A DNA stretch of 49,126 nucleotides from an uncultured Bacteroidales bacterium (GTDB taxonomy: Bacteria; Bacteroidota; Bacteroidia; Bacteroidales; F082). Shown here in pieces: positions 42,248-49,126 of the stretch. The notes below the pieces were generated by a model, which searched no databases, had not been told where the DNA came from, and was given only the letters and a program-made list of their open reading frames with translations. The position numbers and the translations under genes are program-made. The DNA lies in contig CALBNV010000107.1 of assembly GCA_937896895.1 (NCBI GenBank), forward strand, positions 1-49,126. Direction: 5' to 3'. The stretch's first letter is position 1. Each line of letters opens with the position of its first letter.

Positions 42248-43678
42248 TTAACTGAAAAAATCCCTGAAGAACTTCATCAGCAGTCTGACGTGTATTCCTG
42301 TCGCGCCGGCGGGCTTGTAATATTCGGCTTTGTCCAAGTAGGCTGTCCCTGCGATATCGAAATGCACCCACGGGTAGTCGGTGAAGTGTTCGAGGAACTT
42401 GCCTGCGGTGATGGCGCCGCCGAACTTGCCGCCCACGTTCTTGATGTCGGCGATGTCCGACTTGATCATGTCGCCGTATTCCTTGAACATCGGGAACTTC
42501 ACGAGGCGTTCATAGACACGTTCGCCGAGGTCTTCGAGTCTCCTGTAGATCTCGTCAGCGTCTTTCTCCATGCACACCGTGGCGTAAGGTCCGATGGCAT
42601 ACGACGCCGCGCCGGTGAGGGTGGCGAAGTCGAGCACCATCAGCGGGTCGTATTTCTTGGCGTAGGCGAGTGCGTCGGCGAGGATGAGACGTCCCTCGGC
42701 GTCGGTGTTAAGCACCTCGACAGCAGTGCCGTCGAACATGGTGATGACATCGCCGGTGACGTGAGCGTTGCCGTCGAGACGGTTGTCGGTGGCCGGCACG
42801 AGCGCGATGACATGGACAGGCATCTTGGCTTTAGCCGCGGCATAGACTGTGGCGGCGACGGTGGCAGCACCGGCCATGTCGTGTTTCATGTCGTTCATAA
42901 ACTGCGCCGTCTTGAGGTTATAGCCGCCCGTGTCGAACACTATGCCCTTGCCCACCAGCACCACAGGCCGGTCGTTGACAGGCTTCTCCGGCTTCCATTC
43001 GAGGATGGTGAATGTCGGCTCATCGACACTGCCCGCGTTGACGGCGAGAAGGCCGCCCATCTTCAGCGCCTCTATCTTCTTCTTGTTCAAGACCTCCGCC
43101 TGTCCGCCGGCCTCACGCACCTTCGCACTGATGATGTTGGCCAGATCTCCCGCGTTGAGGTGGTTCGCCGGCTCGTTGACGAGGTCGCGGGCGAACAAGG
43201 TCGCCTCGACGGTGACGTTCATCTTCTCCACACAGTCAGCACAGGCGGTGCCTTCCAGCAGCCAGACGGTTTTCAAAGCGTTGGCCTTGGCGTCGGTCTT
43301 GTATTTCTTAAACTCATAGTTGGCGAGCATGATGCCTTCAGCGACACCCATCTTGGTGCAGCGTTTCGCCCCGATGTTTTGAATGAGAACCTCCTCGTAT
43401 TTGTTCTTGTTCAACAACTTGCAGATGACAGCACCTTTTCGGCGGCAGTCTTCCATGAAGTCCTTCTCATCAGCGTCGGCGGCGATGAAGAAGATGACGT
43501 AAAGCTCCGTGTATCTGTCGATTACAACAGATTTGTCCTTGTCTTCATCGTATGAATTTCTCACATGCTCGGCTTCTTCAGCTCGAAGTGCGAGTTTATC
43601 TATATTCTCAATTCCGTCAAGGATGAATACCTTCGCCTTGACATTGTCATCATTTCTGAATTTTAAAGTTGTGGTCAT
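42248..43678 (-). CDS. pepA: leucyl aminopeptidase (M17 family)
   Basis: A cytoplasmic two-zinc aminopeptidase. The M17 signatures are present: VGKGIVFDTGGYNLK (residues about 247-261 region, with zinc-binding Asp) and NTDAEGRLILADALAYA with the family's NTDAEGR motif. The catalytic domain also shows ARDLVNEPANHL and FATLTGAASYAIGP. The N-terminal domain is divergent. The start is ATG 43678 (MTTTLKFRND); the upstream GTG at 43699 would put the start within the intergenic repeat. Length 476 is normal. Confidence 0.93.
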   Translation of the reverse strand: MTTTLKFRNDDNVKAKVFILDGIENIDKLALRAEEAEHVRNSYDEDKDKSVVIDRYTELYVIFFIAADADEKDFMEDCRRKGAVICKLLNKNKYEEVLIQNIGAKRCTKMGVAEGIMLANYEFKKYKTDAKANALKTVWLLEGTACADCVEKMNVTVEATLFARDLVNEPANHLNAGDLANIISAKVREAGGQAEVLNKKKIEALKMGGLLAVNAGSVDEPTFTILEWKPEKPVNDRPVVLVGKGIVFDTGGYNLKTAQFMNDMKHDMAGAATVAATVYAAAKAKMPVHVIALVPATDNRLDGNAHVTGDVITMFDGTAVEVLNTDAEGRLILADALAYAKKYDPLMVLDFATLTGAASYAIGPYATVCMEKDADEIYRRLEDLGERVYERLVKFPMFKEYGDMIKSDIADIKNVGGKFGGAITAGKFLEHFTDYPWVHFDIAGTAYLDKAEYYKPAGATGIHVRLLMKFFRDFFS

Positions 43679-43751
43679 ATTTTTTAACACAAATTTCACG
43701 AATTTTTAACACAAGTTTCACAAGTCTTTTCTTTACTCTTTACTCTCTCCT
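43679..43751 (-). repeat. TTCGTG/CTTGTG and AGAGTAAAG arrays after the KDO transferase gene
   Basis: On the minus strand GAGAGTAAAGAGTAAAG follows the stop codon of the KDO transferase gene, and then ACTTGTGAAACTTGTGTT and ATTCGTGAAATTTGTGTT lead up to the aminopeptidase start. Two repeat families are joined here. Confidence 0.75.
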
Positions 43752-44975
43752 CTAAATCTCCGTTTCCAACACTCTCATTATCATATCGGTAGCTCCGATT
43801 TTTGAAACGACATAATCTTTGCACACATGAGACGCAGAGTTAAAGAAGTTGTCGTCATTTATGAATGTGGAGAAGACCTTTTCAAGTTCGGCTCTGTTGT
43901 TTATCACAAAAGCGCCTTTCAATTCCACGAGTTCGACGGCTTCGACATAGTCGTGGTATTTCGGGCCGAAGACGACCGGCACGCCATAGACGATAGCTTC
44001 CTGAATGTTGTGTATTCCGTCGTAGAAGCCCCCGCCGATGTATGCGAAACGTGCGTATTGATAGAGTTTCGACAGCATCCCTATAGTATTGACAACCAAC
44101 ACTTTGGAATGTTTATCGGTAAGTTCTGTATAAAGTTGATAGTCGTGAAGTTCCGATTCAATCTGTTTGATATGTTGTTCGGATATGTCGTGTGGCACCA
44201 TGATGAAGCAGTAGTCGTCGGGCATGTTTTCGATAAACGGATAGAGCAGTCGTTCGTCCGACGGCCAGGTGCTGCCCGCGATGACACACTTCCTCCCGTT
44301 GATGAAGCGTTCCACCTCGGGGTAGCGTGGTGCGTTCTGCGCGATAGAATATACGCGGTCGAAGCGTGTATCGCCGGTCACCGTCACATTATCGATGCCG
44401 ATGGTGTTCAACAGGCCTGCCGTCTCATCGTTCTGTGCGAAATAATACTTCACGTCACGGAGTCTGTCTCTGAACCATCTGCCCCAAGGCATGAAGAAAT
44501 ACTGCCTCGGTCGGAGCAGCATTGAGATATAGAACAGCGGGATGTCATTGTCCTTCAGTACCTTTATATAATTAAACCAAAACTCATATTTCACGAAGAA
44601 AGCGGCTTTCAGATTGAAGTTTGCCACAAGTCGTCGTGCGTTGCCGATGGTATCGGTCGGCAAGTATGCGACTTTGTCGGCAAGAGGGAAATTCTTCTTC
44701 ACCTCATAGCCCGAAGGCGAGAAGAAAGTAAGTAGTATCTTGTATTTCTGGCAGTTCTCTTTCAGTCGTTCGATGACTGGCAGTCCCTGTTCAAACTCGC
44801 CGAGCGACGACACATGCATCCATATCCATTGTTCGCCGGCGTTATCCTGTTTTAACTTGTCCCATTGGTTCCTGCGGCCATCGCGCCACAGCTTCGCCTT
44901 CTTGTTTCCAAAAGCAGCGGCAAGGTGAATCAAGCCGCTATAAGTCTTCACAATCAAAGAATAAAAAACTCTCAT
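43752..44975 (-). CDS. waaA: 3-deoxy-D-manno-octulosonic acid (KDO) transferase
   Basis: WaaA (KdtA) transfers KDO from CMP-KDO to lipid IVA at the inner membrane. The 407-residue protein has the family N-terminus with a single membrane anchor (MRVFYSLIVKTYSGLIHLAA), then WIWMHVSSLGEFEQGLPVIE, KILLTFFSPSGYEV, YLPTDTIGNARR and KYEFWFNYIK, and in the second half VIAGSTWPSDE, YIGGGFYDGIHNIQEAIVYG and PVVFGPKYHDYVEAVEL. All are typical GT30 blocks. It lies 14 bp downstream of an outer-membrane barrel gene with which it is likely cotranscribed. Together with the heptose kinase it shows an LPS-making organism. Confidence 0.94.
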   Translation of the reverse strand: MRVFYSLIVKTYSGLIHLAAAFGNKKAKLWRDGRRNQWDKLKQDNAGEQWIWMHVSSLGEFEQGLPVIERLKENCQKYKILLTFFSPSGYEVKKNFPLADKVAYLPTDTIGNARRLVANFNLKAAFFVKYEFWFNYIKVLKDNDIPLFYISMLLRPRQYFFMPWGRWFRDRLRDVKYYFAQNDETAGLLNTIGIDNVTVTGDTRFDRVYSIAQNAPRYPEVERFINGRKCVIAGSTWPSDERLLYPFIENMPDDYCFIMVPHDISEQHIKQIESELHDYQLYTELTDKHSKVLVVNTIGMLSKLYQYARFAYIGGGFYDGIHNIQEAIVYGVPVVFGPKYHDYVEAVELVELKGAFVINNRAELEKVFSTFINDDNFFNSASHVCKDYVVSKIGATDMIMRVLETEI

Positions 44976-44989
44976 CTCAAAACTTCACA

Positions 44990-45808
44990 CTAATAGTAGT
45001 AGTAATCGGCGGGCATTCGTCTGTACGTCGGGATGTAAATCGCCGCCCTTATGCCGAGATAGCCGTCGTTATAAACCTTGGTGTCTTTCGCCTTTAGGTT
45101 GAAATCCCATTCGCGCATCGGTGTGGTGATGGCACCGACATACTCCACGGCGACGGAGAAGTTGAACACCCTTGTGCTGCTCATGAAGAGGTAACCCACT
45201 GATGCTGAATAGGCGAAGCCGCCGCGTTTGCGGTCGTAGCCGTAGCGGTAGTCGTCGTTGAGCGGTTTGGGAGGAGAGGCATACGAGCCGAACTCCGTCC
45301 TTATCCATGAGACGATATAGCCGAGGCCGCCCTGCACGAAAATGCCGCTGTTAGGGTTCGGTTTCCTGAACGCGAACATCTTGCCGCATGTGAGTTGGAA
45401 ATGCACGCCGCGCTCAAACAAGGCATAGCTGCCGTAGATGCCGTCACCCGTGATGATCTCATCATTAAGGTCGAGGATCTCACCGAAAAGGTCACGACGG
45501 CTGATTTTCACTTTATTGCCGGAAAGATAATTGCCATTGACGCTGAACAGCCAGTTCTTGTTGGTCTTGTAATACACGCTGCCGCCGATGGTGTGGTTGT
45601 TGCCGAACAACGCCTTGGTGTCGGCCGTCATCGGCATCTGGAACGAATACGTCGCCTGGAACATCCACGTCGGTATGCACTCTTTCCTGATGTCCCTCTC
45701 CCTCGAATTCGGGGTGCCTGGCGCAGAGATGGTGCTAAGGTCACCTTGGGCGCGAGCCGCCACAAACATAAGCAGCAACGATAAAAACGCAAAGGTCTTT
45801 GTCCTCAT
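44990..45808 (-). CDS. outer membrane beta-barrel hypothetical protein
   Basis: A 272-residue protein with a signal peptide (FAFLSLLLMFVAARAQ, residues 6-21). The rest alternates hydrophobic and polar residues in about ten strands, rich in Y, G, F and N (for example HTIGGSVYYKTNKNWLFSVN, FVQGGLGYIVSW, FNFSVAVEYVGA), ending GIRAAIYIPTYRRMPADYYY plus Y. This is the pattern of a small outer-membrane beta-barrel. I do not recognise a named family. It shares a promoter with waaA, which suggests an envelope role. Confidence 0.72.
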   Translation of the reverse strand: MRTKTFAFLSLLLMFVAARAQGDLSTISAPGTPNSRERDIRKECIPTWMFQATYSFQMPMTADTKALFGNNHTIGGSVYYKTNKNWLFSVNGNYLSGNKVKISRRDLFGEILDLNDEIITGDGIYGSYALFERGVHFQLTCGKMFAFRKPNPNSGIFVQGGLGYIVSWIRTEFGSYASPPKPLNDDYRYGYDRKRGGFAYSASVGYLFMSSTRVFNFSVAVEYVGAITTPMREWDFNLKAKDTKVYNDGYLGIRAAIYIPTYRRMPADYYYY

Positions 45809-45829
45809 TTTGACTTTTTAAAATTCCTG

Positions 45830-45837
45830 CAAAGATA
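45830..45837 (-). promoter_or_regulatory. -7 box TATCTTTG of the barrel-waaA operon
   Basis: TAnnTTTG match on the minus strand, 21 bp before the ATG at 45808. Confidence 0.55.
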
Positions 45838-45899
45838 ATAAACCTTTTGCAATGCGAGATTTTTTTTTGGAAATATTTATGCACTTGGGAAATTATTAG

Positions 45900-45907
45900 T
45901 ATTTTTG
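45900..45907 (+). promoter_or_regulatory. -7 box TATTTTTG of the lipoprotein/M16 operon
   Basis: TAnnTTTG match 19 bp before the ATG at 45927; the following GCGCC is also seen after other TATTTTTG boxes here (29817 and 33918). Confidence 0.55.
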
Positions 45908-45926
45908 CGCCAAAATAAAAATCATC

Positions 45927-46643
45927 ATGAGAAAGAATATTCTACACATTGCCGTCTCAACATTCATAGCGGCGTTATTGTTCGGTTTGTCAATGACATC
46001 ATGCAAGAAAGACCCAAATCCAACCCCAACCCCAGCACCGGACCCGATAATCACGATTGTTGACTCCATTCCGGCAAGCATCCTGCCGAGAGAAATTTAC
46101 GGGGAAGTGTCATCAAGAATCAACATACACAGTGGCAACACGCCTCCTAACATCAGCGGGCAGTACCTGTCACAGCCTCACGCCCTGCTGTACGAATCAT
46201 ACAACCAGTCATACGACCCAGATGACTCGACGGTGTTCTACAGCGACCGTTACGTAGCATTCACGTTTTCAGAGGCCACCGGTATGGATTTCTACGGCAA
46301 ACAATGGGATACGGATAATGGGAGATGGGTTGAAGAGCACGTCAGCAAGATGAAAATCACTGGAGAGAACGATAACTTCTGCTGTTTCTACGTTAATGAG
46401 GGCTACCCGAACGGGATCTATCTCAAGCAATCCACCATCTTCAGCGGCACGCTGACATCGGAAGGCCTCAAGGACTTCAAGGTAGCTGTCATCATGGTCG
46501 AGAACGATGGCGATGAAGAACTCCCCGAAAAAAACAGTTTCCGTATCCTCGGCGACTTCGACGGCATGGCTGAAAACAACAACTGGATGGGCAAGAAAGC
46601 CCTTGAGACATCCCACGGACAGGCTGACTCCTTCCTGAAATAA
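45927..46643 (+). CDS. hypothetical lipoprotein upstream of an M16 peptidase
   Basis: Residues 1-26 form a lipoprotein signal (lipobox LSMTSC, cysteine about 26). A proline-rich linker (NPTPTPAPDP) and a domain of about 190 residues follow, with beta-rich character and no motif I recognise (AFTFSEATGMDFYGKQW, CFYVNEGYPNGIYLK, FRILGDFDGMAENNNW). The gene is followed after 14 bp by the M16 peptidase gene, so the two may be cotranscribed. No function can be assigned. Confidence 0.75.
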   Translation: MRKNILHIAVSTFIAALLFGLSMTSCKKDPNPTPTPAPDPIITIVDSIPASILPREIYGEVSSRINIHSGNTPPNISGQYLSQPHALLYESYNQSYDPDDSTVFYSDRYVAFTFSEATGMDFYGKQWDTDNGRWVEEHVSKMKITGENDNFCCFYVNEGYPNGIYLKQSTIFSGTLTSEGLKDFKVAVIMVENDGDEELPEKNSFRILGDFDGMAENNNWMGKKALETSHGQADSFLK

Positions 46644-46657
46644 CAGAAAAAACAGAA

Positions 46658-47905
46658 ATGTCTGACGAAACTTTCATTTCACAAGCGACATTACCAAACG
46701 GAATAAAGATACTTCACCGGCGGCGCGCCGGTGAAGTGTCGCATTTAGCACTGATGGTGAACGCCGGAATGCGCGATGAGACGTCTGACGAGAACGGACT
46801 CGCGCACTTCATCGAACACCTCGTGTTCAAGGGCACCAGACGCCGCAAGGCATACCACATCCTCAGCTGCCTCGAGAACGTCGGCGGCGACCTCAACGCC
46901 TTCACCACCAAGGAGGAGACATGCATACACGCCTCCTTCCTCAAGGAACACCTCAACAAGGCAATGGACCTCTTCGCTGACGTCATCTTCAACAGCACCT
47001 TTCCGGAAAACGAGATGGAGAAAGAAAAAGAAGTCATCCTCGACGAGATAAACTCTTACCGCGACACGCCCGCCGACGAGATCTTCGATGAGTTCGAGAA
47101 CATGCTCTACAGAGGTCATCAGCTCGGACGCAACATCCTCGGCACCATCGACCTCGTGAGCAACTACACGCGCGACGACATAGTGCGTTTCCATAAGTCA
47201 CACTACGCGCCCGACCGCATGATAATAGCCTGCATCGGCGATGTCAGCTTCAAGGACTTCAAGCGGATGGCAGAGAAATGCTTCGCCAGCTGTCAGGGAC
47301 AGGCTGTGCCATTCAGCAGGACACCATTCGTCACGCTGCCAGCCATCACGCAGGTGGAAGAACGCACCAGCCACCTCACACACGTCATCATCGGAGGCCT
47401 CGCCTACCCTTACAACGACGACCGCAAGCTGAAACTCATCCTCCTGAACAACATCCTCGGCGGCCCTGGCATGAACACACGCCTCAACCTCAACATCCGC
47501 GAGAAATACGGATTCGCCTACACCATCGAATCACAATACAACGCCTATTCCGACACCGGCAACTACACCATCTACATGGGCGTTGACCCGCATTCGCAGG
47601 ATAAATCTATCGAATTAGTATTCAGGGAATTAAACAAGCTGATGACACAGAAACTCGGCACGTTACAGCTGACGAACGCCAAGAAACAACTTGTCGGACA
47701 GGTGGCGTTGAGCAACGAGTCGGGGATGAACGACCTGCTCAGCATCGTACGCGCCGGATTCTTCGAAGAACACATCGAGACGCTGCCCGAGACAATAGCC
47801 AAACTCGAAAAAATAACATCTGAAGACTTGCTCGAAATAGCCAACGAGGTCTTCCAAAGAGACAGTGCGAGCCTGCTGATTTACAAAGGACAAGAGGAGA
47901 AATAA
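46658..47905 (+). CDS. M16-family zinc peptidase
   Basis: A 415-residue peptidase of the pitrilysin/processing peptidase group. The inverted zinc motif HFIEH (H50, E53, H54) is in GLAHFIEHLVFKGTRR, and the third ligand Glu lies in the EKEKEVILDEINSYRDTPAD region about 76 residues later. The C-terminal non-catalytic half is present (LNNILGGPGMNTRLNLNIRE, then YGFAYTIESQYNAY), so this is the one-chain, two-domain form. There is no signal peptide, so a cytoplasmic location is expected. Such enzymes degrade small peptides; the substrate is unknown. Confidence 0.92.
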   Translation: MSDETFISQATLPNGIKILHRRRAGEVSHLALMVNAGMRDETSDENGLAHFIEHLVFKGTRRRKAYHILSCLENVGGDLNAFTTKEETCIHASFLKEHLNKAMDLFADVIFNSTFPENEMEKEKEVILDEINSYRDTPADEIFDEFENMLYRGHQLGRNILGTIDLVSNYTRDDIVRFHKSHYAPDRMIIACIGDVSFKDFKRMAEKCFASCQGQAVPFSRTPFVTLPAITQVEERTSHLTHVIIGGLAYPYNDDRKLKLILLNNILGGPGMNTRLNLNIREKYGFAYTIESQYNAYSDTGNYTIYMGVDPHSQDKSIELVFRELNKLMTQKLGTLQLTNAKKQLVGQVALSNESGMNDLLSIVRAGFFEEHIETLPETIAKLEKITSEDLLEIANEVFQRDSASLLIYKGQEEK

Positions 47906-47938
47906 GATATTGTCATCTTTTGGTCATCAGTCTCCTAA

Positions 47939-47992
47939 CTAAACCACCTCCCACTCGTCGATGTTCTTCTTCTCGCTTGAAAAATCTTCACC
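47939..47992 (-). pseudogene. 3' stump of an AAA-ATPase/PD-(D/E)XK family gene
   Basis: The minus strand reads GEDFSSEKKNIDEWEVV and a TAG stop. This is nearly the same as the end of the neighbouring intact copy (GVAFSSEKRNITEWEVV). Upstream of the match the sequence turns at once into a CTTCACGAAT repeat array. The rest of this second copy has been deleted. Confidence 0.75.
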
Positions 47993-48049
47993 ACGAATCT
48001 TCACGAATCTTCACGAATCTTCACGAATTGCACGAATTGCACGAATAAC
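47988..48049 (-). repeat. TTCGTGAAG/TTCGTGCAA tandem repeat
   Basis: Three copies of ATTCGTGAAG (10 bp) and three of ATTCGTGCA (9 bp) on the minus strand. It belongs to the same family as the arrays at 5939-6043 and 43679-43731, and it starts at the breakpoint of the 3' stump. Confidence 0.8.
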
Positions 48050-48074
48050 GAGGCTGTGTTGTGCGCCAGCCACT

Positions 48075-48136
48075 TTTAACTCTACTCCCTACTCTTTACT
48101 CTTTTAACTCCACTCTCAACTCTCCAAACTTCAAAC
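48075..48136 (-). repeat. AGTTAAAAGAGTAAAGAGT array after the AAA-ATPase gene
   Basis: On the minus strand GAGAGTTGAGAGTGGAG is followed by TTAAAAGAGTAAAGAGTAGG and GAGTAGAGTTAAAAGTGG, directly after the stop codon of the downstream gene. Confidence 0.75.
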
Positions 48137-49126
48137 TCAAACCACCTCCCACTCCGTGATATTCCGTTTCTCGGAAGAGAACGCGACTCCTATCTTGAAC
48201 AGCTTTCTCGAATCCGCCGCGTAAGGCTCGGCGTAGCCTTTGTCGTCAATCTGCTTCAACGCTTCGGCGGCTGTGCCGTCAAGCTTAAATTCAAAAATGT
48301 AAACATAATCGTTTGTCTCAACGATGATGTCGGCGCGGCCGCGCGAGTTTGCTTTTTCAGTTAAAGTCGTATAGCAAGACAACAGTCTGAATATCAAATA
48401 TAAAGTGTAATGATAGTGACTCTCGTAGCTCCACGCGCGTTCCTGATAGTTGGCGTTGTAAGGTATTGAGGCGAAGAAGCCCGTCAGTGTGTCGCGCAGG
48501 TCATCGAGGCGGCATTGCTTCAGCATCTTGTTGATTGACAGAACGCACGAAAACGTCTCTCCGTTCTGGTGGAAATAGTCGTTGGCCAGGAGGTCGATGA
48601 AGCCGTTACGCACCTCGTTGTTCGGGAAGTCGAGGGTGTAAGTGAAATCCTCCCTGTCGTATCCTTTTATCGTGAGGTAGCCGCTCTGGTATATCATCGC
48701 CAACGGGTCTTCGGTGTCGGCCTTGTAGTCAATGAAATATTTCTTCGCATACTGTCGGCTCAGGATGTCCTTGATGTTGGTCTTGTGCCTGTCGATGAGT
48801 TTTACGAGATAAGTCGGAGTGCCTGTCGCGAACCAGTACTCATCTATTTTCTTGTTTTTCAACGCATTTAGGACGCTGTACGGGTTAAAGATGTCGAGCA
48901 TCTCCTCCGAGAAATGATAGCCGTCGTACTGTTTCTTCAGGCGAATGTACGTCTCTTCCTTGGTATATTTGAGTTTTTCCGCCATAGCTTCTATCTCCTT
49001 GTCGAAATAGCTCACAAGCTCGTCTTTCGTGATGCCGCACAGCGCATCGAACCCACTGTCCATGCTGATGTCCTCCGGCTGGTTGAAGCCGCTGAAAACG
49101 CTCACCTGCGAGAACTTGGTGACGCC
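48137..49126 (-). CDS. AAA-ATPase-like/PD-(D/E)XK nuclease superfamily protein (N-terminus beyond the window)
   Basis: The visible 329 residues are the C-terminal two-thirds of a protein of the Bacteroidota family that joins an AAA-ATPase-like domain to a PD-(D/E)XK domain (DUF1703 type). The frame continues past the window edge (GVTKFSQVSVFSGFNQPEDI), so the N-terminal P-loop is not seen. Family blocks are YDGYHFSEEMLDIFNPYSVL, YWFATGTPTYLVKLI, SGYLTIKGYD, and the nuclease core RADIIVET with YVYIFEFKLDGTAAEALKQI (Asp, then E-x-K). The members often occur as multiple copies per genome. A 3' stump of another copy lies 145 bp downstream. Biological role is unknown. Confidence 0.85.
   Translation of the reverse strand, partial: GVTKFSQVSVFSGFNQPEDISMDSGFDALCGITKDELVSYFDKEIEAMAEKLKYTKEETYIRLKKQYDGYHFSEEMLDIFNPYSVLNALKNKKIDEYWFATGTPTYLVKLIDRHKTNIKDILSRQYAKKYFIDYKADTEDPLAMIYQSGYLTIKGYDREDFTYTLDFPNNEVRNGFIDLLANDYFHQNGETFSCVLSINKMLKQCRLDDLRDTLTGFFASIPYNANYQERAWSYESHYHYTLYLIFRLLSCYTTLTEKANSRGRADIIVETNDYVYIFEFKLDGTAAEALKQIDDKGYAEPYAADSRKLFKIGVAFSSEKRNITEWEVV

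Noticed and set aside
42290..43555. 421-codon open frame on the plus strand inside the aminopeptidase gene
   Set aside because: Antisense shadow of a conserved M17 peptidase; valine/histidine/aspartate-rich composition typical of reverse reading.

Overview
The window looks like a chromosome segment from a Bacteroidales-type Bacteroidota. The support is: two secreted proteins with type IX secretion (T9SS) C-terminal sorting domains; many lipoproteins and a TonB-dependent receptor; a MurF-alanine racemase fusion; DUF5689, DUF6359 and DUF2851 family proteins; a long-form urocanate hydratase; and more than a dozen promoters with the Bacteroidota -7 box TAnnTTTG. Genus and species cannot be told from the sequence. 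The core genes look moderately GC-rich by eye. The left end (1-1242), the restriction island (6917-13607) and one small gene (32407-32763) look AT-richer.

Layout. 1-1242: heptose kinase (partial) and a Wzz-like chain-length protein, a surface polysaccharide locus. 1368-6840: a C10 protease fused to a beta-helix and a T9SS tag, urocanate hydratase, and a small T9SS cargo protein. 6917-13607: a leftward defence island with a YhcG-type nuclease (DUF1016), a McrB-like AAA+ protein, a Bro-N/DinD-like protein and a LlaJI-like PD-(D/E)XK nuclease. Fragments that look like the N-termini of two cytosine-C5 methyltransferases flank the YhcG gene. 14051-17804: RNase Y, a candidate 6S RNA, ZapA, a coiled-coil partner and DUF2851. 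17941-20554: a GT39 glycosyltransferase and a membrane-anchored PHP-like protein. 20705-26609: the sufBCDSE-sufT iron-sulfur cluster operon. 26719-32300: a choline-kinase-like protein, tRNA-Ala(CGC) with an integrase stump, a P-loop kinase/dCMP deaminase fusion, a LOG-family protein and MurF-Alr. 32407-39144: a four-helix-bundle protein, a secreted EEP-family nuclease/phosphatase, a divergent TonB receptor and two DUF5689 lipoproteins. 39171-47905: Dpm1-like transferase, dihydroorotase, MORN-repeat lipoprotein, TadA, leucyl aminopeptidase, KDO transferase, an outer-membrane barrel protein, a lipoprotein and an M16 peptidase. 47939-49126: the 3' stump of one AAA-ATPase/PD-(D/E)XK protein and a second, window-truncated copy.

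The strongest observations are these. (1) The island has the gene order of the LlaJI system (M1-M2-R1-R2), but both M genes are reduced to fragments while the R genes are open. (2) Short purine-rich tandem repeats (built on AGTTAAAAGAG or GAGAGTGG) sit just after stop codons, mostly in the sense direction of the gene they follow. A copy of this family, and also a perfect 28-bp palindrome, have entered the dihydroorotase gene in frame. (3) The EEP nuclease, TonB receptor and DUF5689 cluster may be an uncharacterised nucleic-acid or nucleotide scavenging locus. These are inferences from sequence reading; no database search was run.
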